From positions 1 through 37,911 of IMG/VR virus record IMGVR_UViG_3300021599_000727: a stretch of DNA of 37,911 nt. One strand, written 5' to 3'. The position numbers were made by a program, and so were the translations under genes. The notes below the pieces were generated by a model. The model searched no databases. It saw only the letters and a program-made list of their open reading frames with translations, and was not told the DNA's origin. Position 1 is the stretch's first letter; every line of letters begins with the position of its first letter. This DNA comes from a virus. Positions 1 through 11,500 of the stretch are shown piece by piece.

Positions 1-1580
1 GTTGGAGTACTTTTGAATATGATAAAGTTAAATGTAGACGTGATGTAGGATATGTTATTGATGGTGTAGCAACTGATTTACTATATGGTGGAAACGAAAG
101 AAGTGTGATGAGTGGGGAGTTCTATTATAGATACCCATCTAAAGCAGTATTGTTGGGTGATGGTGATGGAGCTGGACAATTAAAACAAACTGTTGATGGT
201 ATAAACTACGCAAGTAGAGTAGCACAAAAAGTTGTCAAAAATACTGTATTCCAAAATGCATCATCAGCAGCTTCTGCATCATTTGATTTATTAAGAAAAA
301 ATAAATCATTTATAGCAGGAGAGGTAATTGAATATGTATCTTCATCTTGGAGTACTGTTTATTACAATCAAGCTTCTTGTTCGCGTGATGTGGGATATTT
401 AATAGATGCAGCAGCAACAGATGTACTTTATGGTGGTAAGGAACGAAGTGTAATAGCAGGTAATTTCTATTATCTATTCCCATCAAAAGCAACTGTGGCT
501 GGTGTTCCATCTGAAGCAAATCAATTAGACCCAACAATTACGGGTGTGAGATATGCTGGAAGATTAGCAACTAAAGTTGTAGTTAATCCAAAATTTGTGG
601 AAGCTTCTGGTTCTGCTATTGGTGGCAGTAGATTATTAAAATTAAATAAATCTCTAATCCAAAAAGAAACTATAACATTCTTAAGTTCTTCTTGGAGTAC
701 ATTGGTTTACAACGAAGCAAGTTGTTCTCGTGACGTAGGATTTATTATAGATGCGGTAAGAACTGACTTAGTTTATGGTGGTAATGAAAGAAGTATTGAA
801 GCAGGCTCGTACTACTACAAAATTCCTTCAGTAGCAATTAAAGAATCTTATACTGATAATGGTACATTTGGACAGAAAAAACAAACTGTTGATGGTGTAA
901 ATTACGCAGGTGGTATTTCCGAAAAGATTGTAGCACAAACTCAATTAGTAAGACCTGGTACAAAACGAATTGAAGCTACTAATAGATTAAGAGGAGCTAA
1001 GGAAGAATTAAAACAAAGAGCAATTGGATACACCAATGGGGCATTCCCTTATTTGGTTTACAATGAAGCAAGTTGTTCGCGTGATACTGGTTTGATTGTG
1101 GATGCTTGTTGCACTGATTTATTCTATGGTGGAAACGAAAGAGCAATCGCAGCAGCATCATCATATTATACAGGACAATACGGAAATGCGGATGAGGTAA
1201 TATTTAAACAAAGACTAGAAACTCTTGAAACTAATAGATATTTAAGAACTAGAGCAGAGTTTATAGCAGCTGGTGCTCCTGTTGAAGCATTTGGTTCTCT
1301 AATTGTGGCAACTGGTATTGACTACTCTTATAATGGTAGTGGTGTGACATTTAAAGCACTTCCTCCAAATCAGGGTGGTAGTGGTGTGGCAAATCCAATT
1401 TATGAGATTACCGAATTAGGAGGAGGTAGAATATTCTTTACTTCTGGTAACCAAGATGGTGACTTTAGAATTGGAACTGGATTGAGTATTAATCAGGCAA
1501 CTGGTACTCTTGTGGGTAGAACATTTAGTAAATCTCTATTCTCATTAGTAACTCCGTTCTCATTAGCACTTCAAATATAA
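1..1580 (+). CDS. Repeat-built phage structural/fibre protein, 5' truncated
   Basis: The reading frame is open from base 3 to the stop at 1578-1580, so the gene begins left of the window; the ATG codons near 105 are internal. About 525 residues are visible. Four copies of a roughly 115-aa repeat can be aligned. Each carries a block of the form W-S-T-x4-Y-N-x-A-S-C-S-R-D-V-G, then I-D-A and YGGNERS, then an aromatic strand (xxYYY) and P-S. The C-terminal 110 residues lack the repeat and contain GGGRIFFTSGNQDGDFRIG, a segment like those ending large structural proteins of T4-like cyanophages, as far as I recall. Role in the virion (fibre, collar or whisker) is not shown. It lies 24 bases from the next gene and probably shares its transcript. 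Confidence 0.8.
   Translation, partial: WSTFEYDKVKCRRDVGYVIDGVATDLLYGGNERSVMSGEFYYRYPSKAVLLGDGDGAGQLKQTVDGINYASRVAQKVVKNTVFQNASSAASASFDLLRKNKSFIAGEVIEYVSSSWSTVYYNQASCSRDVGYLIDAAATDVLYGGKERSVIAGNFYYLFPSKATVAGVPSEANQLDPTITGVRYAGRLATKVVVNPKFVEASGSAIGGSRLLKLNKSLIQKETITFLSSSWSTLVYNEASCSRDVGFIIDAVRTDLVYGGNERSIEAGSYYYKIPSVAIKESYTDNGTFGQKKQTVDGVNYAGGISEKIVAQTQLVRPGTKRIEATNRLRGAKEELKQRAIGYTNGAFPYLVYNEASCSRDTGLIVDACCTDLFYGGNERAIAAASSYYTGQYGNADEVIFKQRLETLETNRYLRTRAEFIAAGAPVEAFGSLIVATGIDYSYNGSGVTFKALPPNQGGSGVANPIYEITELGGGRIFFTSGNQDGDFRIGTGLSINQATGTLVGRTFSKSLFSLVTPFSLALQI
3..1200 (+). repeat. Four in-frame RDVG/YGGNERS repeats
   Basis: Equivalent positions of the repeat fall at about 3, 348, 693 and 1044, a spacing of 345, 345 and 351 bases (115-117 codons). 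The best conserved block in each unit is C-[SR]-R-D-[VT]-G followed by I/V-D-A and L/F-YGGNER. The last unit has lost the W-S-T start and changed RDVG to RDTG. One Cys per unit is invariant. Confidence 0.85.
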
Positions 1581-1604
1581 AAAGAAAATAAAAGATAAAA
1601 TAAA

Positions 1605-2507
1605 ATGGCAGAAGTTTTTGTACCACTAAATCGATTCCAGTCAGTTGTAACAAATCTATATGTTACACCGACTGGTGTATCATCAATTGTGCTATCAGCT
1701 CAAATTACAAATAATAGTTTTTCAACACAACCTGTAACTATTTTTGTAACATCTAATAGAGAATTACCTGTACCTTCCTTTGAAGGACTTTATATTAGTT
1801 CATCTTTTTATACTGGTTCTACATCTTTAGAAAATCTTAGTGGAAGTTTTGATAGTGCATCTGCCCTTCTTAATTTGAATAGACAGTTTATTCGTAAAGA
1901 AGTAGCAGCATATACATCATTTCAAAATAATTTGCAAGAAACTCCATTTACGTTTGTATCTTCTCGTTTTGAAGATTATGCATTAGGAGCAACTGATGCA
2001 ATTACATACGATATAGCAAATTCAAAAACAATTAGAACAGACAAAGAGGCAAGAAATTATTTTACAAAAAATGGTATCAATATTATAAAAACTTCTTATG
2101 ATGAAGAATATTCATCATCTTTATTTGCTTTAGATTATGTTGGAAAATTAGCAGGGCAAATTATAAAAAACCAATCGGTAACAGGTTCAGCTGAAATTGG
2201 TAGATTCTATCAAACATCAGTAACTCAATCATTTGATTCAACTTATGCAATAAGCGGTTCTGCATGGAGTGGTTCTAACTACGTTATAACGGAATTGCTG
2301 AATGTTATCAGAGATACAATAGAAAATCCTAATTTAGTAGCACAAAGGGCCGTAAAATTAGTAACAAATGTAACTATACCATCTGCTGATTCACTTTCAC
2401 CAGTTGTAAGTGGTAAATTGGTGTTAGAGGAAGGATATGGTTTCATCGTTTCGGGTTCAACGGAATTAAGTGTGATTCTTTCTTTGCTTGAAAGTGCAAA
2501 TGAATAA
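1605..2507 (+). CDS. Phage virion structural protein of unknown role
   Basis: A 300-aa protein starting MAEVFVPLNRF. The N-terminal 70 residues look like an all-beta domain (alternating hydrophobic strands, VTIFVTSNRELPVP). The middle (about 75-230) is more mixed and includes a segment, ATDAITYDIANSKTIRTDKEA, that may be a degenerate relative of the RDVG-type repeat in the upstream gene. The C-terminus, KLVLEEGYGFIVSGSTELSV..LSLLES, follows the pattern seen in small structural proteins of T4-like marine phages and is echoed by the 110-aa protein at 15232-15564. The start is an ATG behind an A-rich leader (AAAATAAA) with no Shine-Dalgarno. Placement between two fibre-like genes suggests an accessory fibre or neck component; this is inference. 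Confidence 0.75.
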   Translation: MAEVFVPLNRFQSVVTNLYVTPTGVSSIVLSAQITNNSFSTQPVTIFVTSNRELPVPSFEGLYISSSFYTGSTSLENLSGSFDSASALLNLNRQFIRKEVAAYTSFQNNLQETPFTFVSSRFEDYALGATDAITYDIANSKTIRTDKEARNYFTKNGINIIKTSYDEEYSSSLFALDYVGKLAGQIIKNQSVTGSAEIGRFYQTSVTQSFDSTYAISGSAWSGSNYVITELLNVIRDTIENPNLVAQRAVKLVTNVTIPSADSLSPVVSGKLVLEEGYGFIVSGSTELSVILSLLESANE

Positions 2508-2526
2508 CGATATTATCATTGGGTAA

Positions 2527-2534
2527 TATTTATA
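2527..2534 (+). promoter_or_regulatory. TATTTATA motif, candidate late promoter
   Basis: TATTTATA preceded by A, 40 bases before the ATG of the giant fibre gene at 2575. The same 9-mer, ATATTTATA, occurs before the genes at 14920, 24634, 25195 and 29106. Promoter function is inferred from this recurrence only. Confidence 0.45.
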
Positions 2535-2574
2535 AGGGATTCATTATTTTTATAAAAAAGCTGGAAAGTAAAGA

Positions 2575-5500
2575 ATGGCAATAAGTAATCTATTAACGGG
2601 AAGGGTAAGGGTAGTTTCACCTAAAAATGTAACATCAGACAGGTATCAATTTCTTGATTTATCTCAAGCTGAACCAAATTTAGGTGTTCCTAATTTCAGT
2701 GCTTCATTGTCTGGGTCCCCAGCTATCGTAGTATCGGATGACCAAGGCAACAGAGGATTTGTAAGAAGCCTTGATTTAGAGAGAGTAACTGGACAATTTA
2801 CAGGCTCATTTACAGGTAGTGCTACCGATTTAAGTGGTAGTTTTTCTGGTTCGTTCACTGGTTCATTTATAGGAGATGGTTCTCGATTAGTTAATCTTCC
2901 TGAAGTAACTAGAATAGCAAGTGGTTCTGCAACAGCCTCAATATCTCCAAATTTTGGATTTCAAATAAATGTAGATACAACTATTACTGAAAATCTTTAT
3001 GTATCTAAATCAATTTATGCTGAACAATTAATTGTTTCTTACATATCATCATCTATAATTTATTCATCTGGTTCAAATGTATTTGGTGATTCTGAAAATG
3101 ATTCACAGCAATTTACTGGTTCGGTTGAGGTAAGGGATAGATTAAATGCTTATGTAATTTCTGGTTCAACCATAGCTGGTAATTTAACTGGTTCATTTAT
3201 TGGATTAGCAGAAGCTACGGGTTCATTTAGTGGTTCTTTAATAGGAAGAAGTGATACATTTGGTACATTTACTGGTTCTGCTGAAGCAACGGGTTCATTT
3301 AGTGGGTCTTTTATTGGTACGGCTGATTTATTCGGAACATTTACAGGTTCTGCAGAACTGACTGGTTCGTTTAGTGGTTCATTTACAGGTTCTTTCTTTG
3401 GAGATGGTAGAAATTTATTTAACTTACCAGAAGCAACAAAATTAGCAACTGGTTCTGTTACGGCATCTGTAACACCTGAATTTGGATTTAAAGTATTATC
3501 AATTGATAAAGGTTCTGAATTTACTGGAAGTGTCGATATTACTGGTAGTTTAAGTATAACAGCAACATCTGGAGCATTAGTATTGGGTTCTTCATCAGCG
3601 TATTATGGCGAGGGTACATATTTAAGAAACATACCTCGTTCAGCATTAACGGAAGATGCATTAGTTTCATCTTTTATTGTAAGTGGTAGTGTAACAGCAT
3701 CAGTTTCTCCTAATTTTGGATTTGTTGTAAAATCACCTGATAGTGGTTCTGAATTTACAGGTTCTGTTGATGTAAGTGGAAGTGTAATTGCACAATTCTT
3801 TATAGGAGATGGTTCTCAATTATTAAATGTACCATCAACTGTTGCACCTAGAATAGCAAGTGGAAGCGTAACTGCTTCTGTTTCTCCTCAATTTGGATTT
3901 AAAGTAGAATCGAATGCAAGTGGTTCTGAATTTACTGGTTCAGTAGATATATCAGGTTCTATATCAGCATCATTATATAGGGGTGATGGTAGTGGATTAT
4001 TTAATATTCCGGTATCAGCATTATCGGAAGAAGTATCTCGTATCGCTAGTGGTAGTGTAACCGCATCAGTTTCTCCTGTATATGGATTTAGAGTTGAAGC
4101 AGCAGCAAGTGGGTCTGAATTTACTGGTAGTGTTAATGTAACTGGTAGTGTAATTGTAGAAAGTGGTTCTATATATGTTGGTGATGGTAGTGGATTAAGA
4201 AATATTCCATTATCTGCATTGGCTGAAGAAGTAGTTGCTGCAACAAAAATATTATCTGGAAGTGTAACAGCTTCTGTATCTCCTGAATTTGGATTTAGAG
4301 TAGAATCTACACTTAGTGGTTCTCAATTTACAGGTTCTTTATTAGTAAGTGGAAACGTAGAATTATATACTGGTTCATTTAGTGGTAGTGGTAAGAATCT
4401 TAGAGAAATTCCAAAATCAGCAATTTCTGATTTAGATACATCTTTAATCTTTTCTGGTTCTGCAACTGCATCAATTAATCCTGTAAAAGGGTTTAATGTA
4501 AATATATTTTCACAATTTAGTGGAAGTATGTCTGTATCGGCTTCTAACTTTGTAGTACCAAGTCAATCATTAGATTTAACATTTAATGTAACAAATGATG
4601 GTTTCGCAGCTTATGTATTTACTGGAGCAGCAAGCGGTTCAAATCCAACACTTACTTTAGTAGAAAATGTTGTTTATAGATTTGTAGTAAATGCACCCGG
4701 TCATCCTTTTTATATTAAAACAACAAACACAAGCGGAGCTGGTGGTGCATATAACTCTGGAGTATTAAACAATGGTACTGATAATGGTGTAGTAACATTT
4801 AATGTACCATCTGGAGCACCATCAACATTATATTATGTTTGTGGAAACCACTCATCAATGGTAGGTACAATTAATATTGTATCTGAAATAGTAAGACCTG
4901 CATTGATTGAGTTTATAGGACCTACTAATATCACTGGAAGTTTAGGAATTAGTGGTAATGTTACTGCATCTATGTTTAGTGGAAGTGGTAGAGGATTATT
5001 TGATATTCCATTCACATCATTTACAGGAGATGCATTTAGAATAGCTAGTGGTTCGGTTACAGCGTCTGTTGCACCCAATTATGGATTTAGAGTTGAGGCT
5101 TTAGATTTGGGTAGTGAATTTACAGGTAGTGTTGATATAAGTGGTTCATTATTTGTAAGTGGTTCAATAACCGCATCTAAGGGAATAGTTGCAAATACAA
5201 TATCAGCATCATTCTTTATTGGCGATGGTTCTCAACTTAGAAATGTACCATCATTAGAAAGTTTTAGAATTGCTAGTGGTAGTGTAACCGCATCCGTTTC
5301 TCCTGATTTTGGATTTAGAGTTGATTCTGTTGAACTTGGTTCATATTTTAGTGGAAGTGTTAAGGTTAGTGGAAGTATATTCACATTTGGAAATATAGAA
5401 CTACAAAGTGGTTCTGCGTTTAGTGGTAGTGGTAAAAATTTATTTGATATACCTCGTTCCGCTTTAACTCCTGATGCATTAGAATCAACATTCATAGCAA

Positions 5501-8500
5501 GTGGTAGTGTAACTGCATCGGTTACTCCAAATCAAGGATTTGTTGTTCAATCGGTTGCAAGTGGTTCTAAATTTAGTGGCTCGTTATTCCTAAGTGGTTC
5601 AGTATTTTTAACAACTGGTTCATTTAGTGGTAGTGGTAAGCAATTATTTGATATACCCGTTGCGGCCATTTCCGATTTAGATACATCAAAAATATTTAGT
5701 GGTTCGGTAACCGCATCCGTTTCTCCTGTTCAAGGATTTGTAGTTACATCTTATGCAACGGGAAGTACATTCTTAGGTAGTGTAAGAGTAACAGGAAGTT
5801 TATCAGCAACAGGAAGTGGATTTTTTGCAGCGGGTGTATCGGCATCAGTATTTAGTGGTAGTGGTGCAGGTTTAACGGATATTCCGTTTTCAGCATTATC
5901 GCAAGAATTATTTAGAATAGCAAGTGGAAGTGTAACTGCTTCCGCATTGCCTGATAGAGGGTTTGTTGTTCAATCTGCGGCAAGTGGTTCAAGAATAACT
6001 GGTAGTGTTGCAATTACAGGTAGTTTAACAATAACTGCAACCTCTGGAGCATTGGTATTGGGTTCTTCATCAGCTTATTTTGGAGAAGGTACTTATTTAA
6101 GAAATATACCTAGAAATGCATTAACTGAAGATGCATTATTATCAACGGAAATTAAATCTGGTTCGGTAACTGCGTCTGTATCACCTGACTTTGGATTTGT
6201 AGTAAAATCTCCTGATAGTGGGTCAGAATTTACTGGTTCTATTGATGTTAGTGGTAGTTTGTATGTTAGAGGTGATGTAACTTCTACTAGTGGTTCTTAC
6301 TTTATTGGAGATGGTAGGTATTTATCAAATATAACAGTTGCAAATTTAGCAATTGATTCTACAAAAATATTTAGTGGAAGTGCTACTGCATCTATTTCAC
6401 CAACTGAAGGATTTGAAGTAAATACTCATTCTAGATTCGATGGTAGTTTTATTGTATCATCTTCTGGAAGGCCTACTCCTGATTATTTAATTGAAAAAGT
6501 ATTTAATGTAACAAATGAAGGTAGTAATGCATACACTTTTAGTGGAGCTGCAACTGGTTCAAATCCAAACATTACTTTAGTAAGGGGTACAACATATACA
6601 TTTAATGTAAACGCTCCTGGTCATCCTTTTTGGGTAAAATATGTTGCTTCAATAGGAACATCTTGGCAATATAGTGGAAGTATTTCAAATAATGGTACTG
6701 ATAATGGTACTATAACATTTACGCCACCATCTGGTTCTCCTGATACATTGTATTACAATTGCCAACTTCATTCTTTGATGGCAGGTACTATAAACATAGT
6801 AAATGAAATTACTATACCTGCTGAAATTAAATTTGTTGGAAATACAAAAATAGAAGGCAACTTAACTGCTTCTATGTATAGTGGTAGTGGTAGAGGATTA
6901 TTTGATATACCTCGTTCAGCGTTATCGGAAGAAGTATTTAGAATTGCTTCTGGTTCAATAACAGCATCAGTAACTCCTGATTTTGGATTTAAAGTTGAAT
7001 CAATAGAAAGTGGTTCTCAATTTACTGGTTCTGTTAATATTAGTGGAAGCTTATATATAAATCCTTATAGTGGTTCATTACAATTAGCATCTGGTTCATC
7101 TTATTATGGTGAGGGTTCTTATTTAAGAAATATCCCTCGTTCGGCACTTACCGAAGATGCACAAATATCAACCGAAATCAAATCTGGGTCAGTTACCGCA
7201 TCAGTATCACCTGATTATGGATTTATTGTATTAACTCCATTTACATCTTCATTTGGTGAAAATGGTTCATTTACCGCATCGATAGCATCGCAATTTACTG
7301 GTTCGGTTTCTATATCTGGTAGTTTATTTGTTGGTGATGTAAGTGGTGGTTTGTTTATAGAATCATCATCATTTATATACGCAGAAGGTACTTATTTAAG
7401 AAATATACCTCGTTCATCTCTAACAGAAGATGCACTTATTAGTACCGAAATCAAATCGGGTTCAGTAACTGCATCTGTAACTCCTGACGAAGGCTTTAGA
7501 GTAATTACTCCATTTACTGGTTCGCAAATTGGTTCTCAATTTACTGGTTCGGTTAATGTAAGTGGTTCTATCATTGTAGATGACGTAACTGCTAGGGGAT
7601 TCTTCTTTGGTGATGGTAGGTATATTACAAACGTACAAGCGGCAGCAGCTCCTTTAATCGCTAGTGGTTCGGCAACGGCATCCGTAGCAAGTGGCGAATC
7701 TTTTGTAGTAATAACTGCAAAAACAGGTTCACAAATTGGTTCTGAATTTACTGGCTCGGTTGGTATTAGTGGTTCTATTTCAGCATTTGATATTACATCC
7801 ACTGGATTCTTCTTTGGTGATGGTAGATTTATTACAAATGTACAAGCATCAGCGGCACCATTAATCGCTAGTGGTTCGGCAACTGCATCAGTAGCAAGTG
7901 GTGATACTTTTATAGTAACTACATCTGCAACTGGTTCTCAAATTGGTTCTAGAATTACTGGTAGTGTTTCAGTTAGTGGTTCATTAACTGCTGATGATTT
8001 AACTGCAAGAGGATTTGTATTTGGTGATGGTAGATATTTAACAAATGTACAAGCGGCAGCAGCTCCTTTAATCGCTAGTGGTTCGGCAACCGCATCGGTA
8101 CAAAGTGGACAACAATTTATTGTAACAACTGCACCATCATCTGGTTCATATCAATCTCAATTCACATCATCGGTAGCAATTAGTGGTTCGATAACTGCAT
8201 CTTTATTTATAGGTGATGGTGGTGGATTATTTAACATTCCACCTGATGCGATTGAAAACTTAGAGTTATTTAAAATTAACTCTGGTTCTGGATTTGCACA
8301 GGTAGACCCAACTAAATTATTAGTAAACGTACCAATAACAGCGGCACTTTACATAGGTGATGGTGGTGGACTATTTAATATCCCTGCAAATGCATTACAA
8401 GACCTTAAGTTAGATAGAATTATATCAGGTTCGGTTCAGGCGGTAATATCTCCTGATAAAGGATTGGAAGTTGGAACTAAAACATTCGTATCTGGTAATT

Positions 8501-11500
8501 TAAGTGTTAGTGGTGGATTATTTGTGACAGGAGGAAATGTAATAGTTTCTTCTGGTTCAACATTCATTGGAGATGGTAGTGGAATCACAAACATTAACAT
8601 AGCTAACTTATCATTTGAAACATTCATATTAAAGAGTGGTTCATATACCGCATCAATTTCTCCTGATAAAGGATTTGTAGTTAATACATCTGCTAGTATT
8701 TGGGGTAATGTTTATGTTGGTAATAATTTAACAGCAACTGATGTAACTGCATCTCATAGAGTATTTGCTCCTTTATTTACTGGTTCATTCTTAGGAACTT
8801 ATAATTTCCAAGGAGTAGGACCTACCGCATCGGCTCAATATGATATTTTAAGATTTGATGAAAATAGAGGATATTTTGTACCTCAACCTGAAACTTCACT
8901 AACCGAAACTGTACCATTTAATAGTGTAAGTGATTTGACTATTGTACATAATTTGGGGATACGATACCCGATGGTACAGGTTTATGCAACTGGTTCTGAA
9001 GACCAATTGTTACCAGGTCAAATTATTTCAATAGATGAAGATACAATTCAAATTAAATTTGCTGGATTAACTTCTGGACATGTCGTAATTGGTAGTGGTG
9101 GTTCTCTAATAAATGGCACATTACCTGGCGATAGAGTATTTGGGGCTGTACTTTCAGCATCTTATGCACAAACTGCAGAATTTGCAAAAACTGTAGCAGG
9201 TTTTGATTCAGCATCGTTAGCATCATTATCAGCATCATTGAGTGATACATCTCAATATGTTAGAAATAATCAAACATCATCTATGGCTGTGTTTAGTGCA
9301 GTAAGTTCTTCTTACGCATTAACTGCATCTTATGTTTCTGATTTGAGTGGTATAAATTTAACTGATTATGTAAGAAATGACCAAACAGCATCTATGAGGG
9401 TGTTGAGTTCATCATTTGCAATTACATCATCTTACGCATTATTTGCACAAAACGCATCGAATGTAGATACATCAAACTTTGTTCAGAATTCACAAACCGC
9501 ATCAATGTTGGTTGGTACTGCTTCATTAGCATTTACCGCATCATACGCTCTTTACGCTTTAAATGCGGAAGGTGTAAATACAGCATCATTCTTACAAGTA
9601 AATAAAGATTCTTCTATAAATGCTAATTTAACAATTAGTGGAAGTTTGGGTGTAAGTGGTAGTGTTTATTTGGGTGGTATTGCATCTGCATCTTATGATG
9701 AAGTTGTAACATGGGACCCAATAAGTAAAAAATTAGGATATAGAAACGTAGCAGCAGCTGTTGGTTCTTCTGGAACTGGTGGTACTTCTGGTTTTGATGG
9801 TAATGACGGAACTGATGGTACTTCTGGAAGTAGTGGTACATCTGGAAGTAGTGGTTCAAGCGGCTCATCTGGAAGTAGTGGTACATCTGGAAGTAGTGGA
9901 CAGGATGGTTCATCTGGTTCATCTGGAAGTAGCGGTTCATCTGGAAGTAGCGGTTCATCTGGAAGTAGTGGTTCATCTGGAAGTAGTGGTTCAAGTGGCA
10001 CATCTGGAAGTAGTGGTTCAAGCGGCACATCTGGAAGTAGTGGTACTGATGGTACACCTGGTTCATCTGGTACGAGCGGTACAAGCGGCACATCCGGTTC
10101 ATCTGGTACGAGCGGAAGTAGTGGTTCAAGCGGCACATCAGGAACTTCTGGTACAAGTGGCTCAAGTGGAACATCAGCAACAAGCGGAAGTAGTGGTTCA
10201 TCTGGTAGTGGTGGAACTTCTGGCACAAGCGGTAGTGGAGGTTCTTCGGGAACATCTGGTACGAGCGGAAGTAGTGGTTCAAGTGGCACATCAGGAACTT
10301 CTGGTACAAGTGGCTCAAGTGGTAGTGGTGGTTCTTCAGGATCGTCTGGAACAAGTGGCACATCTGGAACAAGCGGTTCAAGTGGCACATCGGGAACATC
10401 TGGTTCATCGGGAACATCCGCATCATCTGGTAGTGGTGGAACATCAGGCTCTGGTGGTACGTCTGGTACAAGCGGCACAAGCGGTTCATCGGGAACTTCT
10501 GGAACAGCTGGTACAAGCGGCTCAAGTGGTACATCAGCATCTTCTGGTTCTGGCGGTACGGCAGGTACATCAGGTACAGCTGGAACTGGTGGTACTTCTG
10601 GCACAAGTGGAACAAGTGGCACATCTGGTTCAGATGGTTCAAATGGTACATCAGGAAGTAGTGGAACTGCTGGTACGGGTGGTTCGGCTGGTACATCGGG
10701 AACTTCTGGCACATCGGGAACTTCTGGAAGTTCTGGCACGAGCGGTAGTAGTGGTTCGAAAGGTTCGGATGGTACAAGTGGTACATCTGGTTCTGATGGT
10801 TCGTCTGGAACAAGTGGCTCTGCTGGAACAAGTGGTAGTAGTGGTAGTAGTGGAAGCTCAGGAACTTCTGGTACTACGGGTTCGTTTGGTACATCCGGCT
10901 CAAGTGGAAGTAGTGGAACATCTGGTTCAAGTGGCACAAGCGGAAGTAGTGGAAGTAGTGGTACTACGGGTTCGTTTGGTACATCCGGCTCAAGTGGAAG
11001 TAGTGGAACGAGTGGCACATCTGGAACATCGGGTTCAGCCGGTTCGTCTGGTAGTAGTGGTTCGTCTGGTACAACAGGTTCATTCGGAACAAGCGGCAGT
11101 AGTGGTACATCAGCCACATCTGGAAGTGGTGGTACAAGCGGTACAAGCGGTACTGATGGTTCTAGCGGAACTGGTGGCACAAGCGGCTCATCTGGAACAT
11201 CTGGTACAACGGGTTCATTCGGAACAAGCGGCTCATCTGGTTCATCGGGTACATCGGGTGTTGATGGTACAAATGGTTCAAGCGGTTCTTCTGGGTCTTC
11301 TGGTACAAGCGGTACATCTGGCACAAGCGGTACATCTGGTTTAGATGGAACATTCTTTGGTTCATCTGGAACAAGCGGCACATCGGGAACAACGGGAACT
11401 GCTGGTAGTGGTGGTTCTTCGGGAACATCTGGCACAAGCGGTTCATCTGGAAGTAGTGGTATAGATGGAACATTCTTTGGAACACATGGTACATCTGGAA

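Larger units (their letters stand above)
2908..8700 (+). repeat. About 23 copies of an SGSVTASVSP-type protein repeat
   Basis: The core [IL]-x-SGS-[VA]-TAS-V-[ST]-P-x-x-GF-x-V recurs about 23 times at roughly 65-110 codon spacing from about 2908 to 8690. Most units continue with a TGSVxxSGS strand and a GDG-x2-L-x-NIP loop, often followed by SALxEDA. The last units are degenerate: SGS-ATASVASG near 7660-7900, then SGSGFAQVDP and SGSVQAVISP. The arrangement suggests a linear beta-rich shaft. Confidence 0.9.

Noticed and set aside
9761-11344. Forward-strand Val/Leu/Gln-rich ORF overlapping the tract in another frame
   Set aside because: Frame-shifted reading of the same triplet DNA, giving a low-complexity product with no start context.
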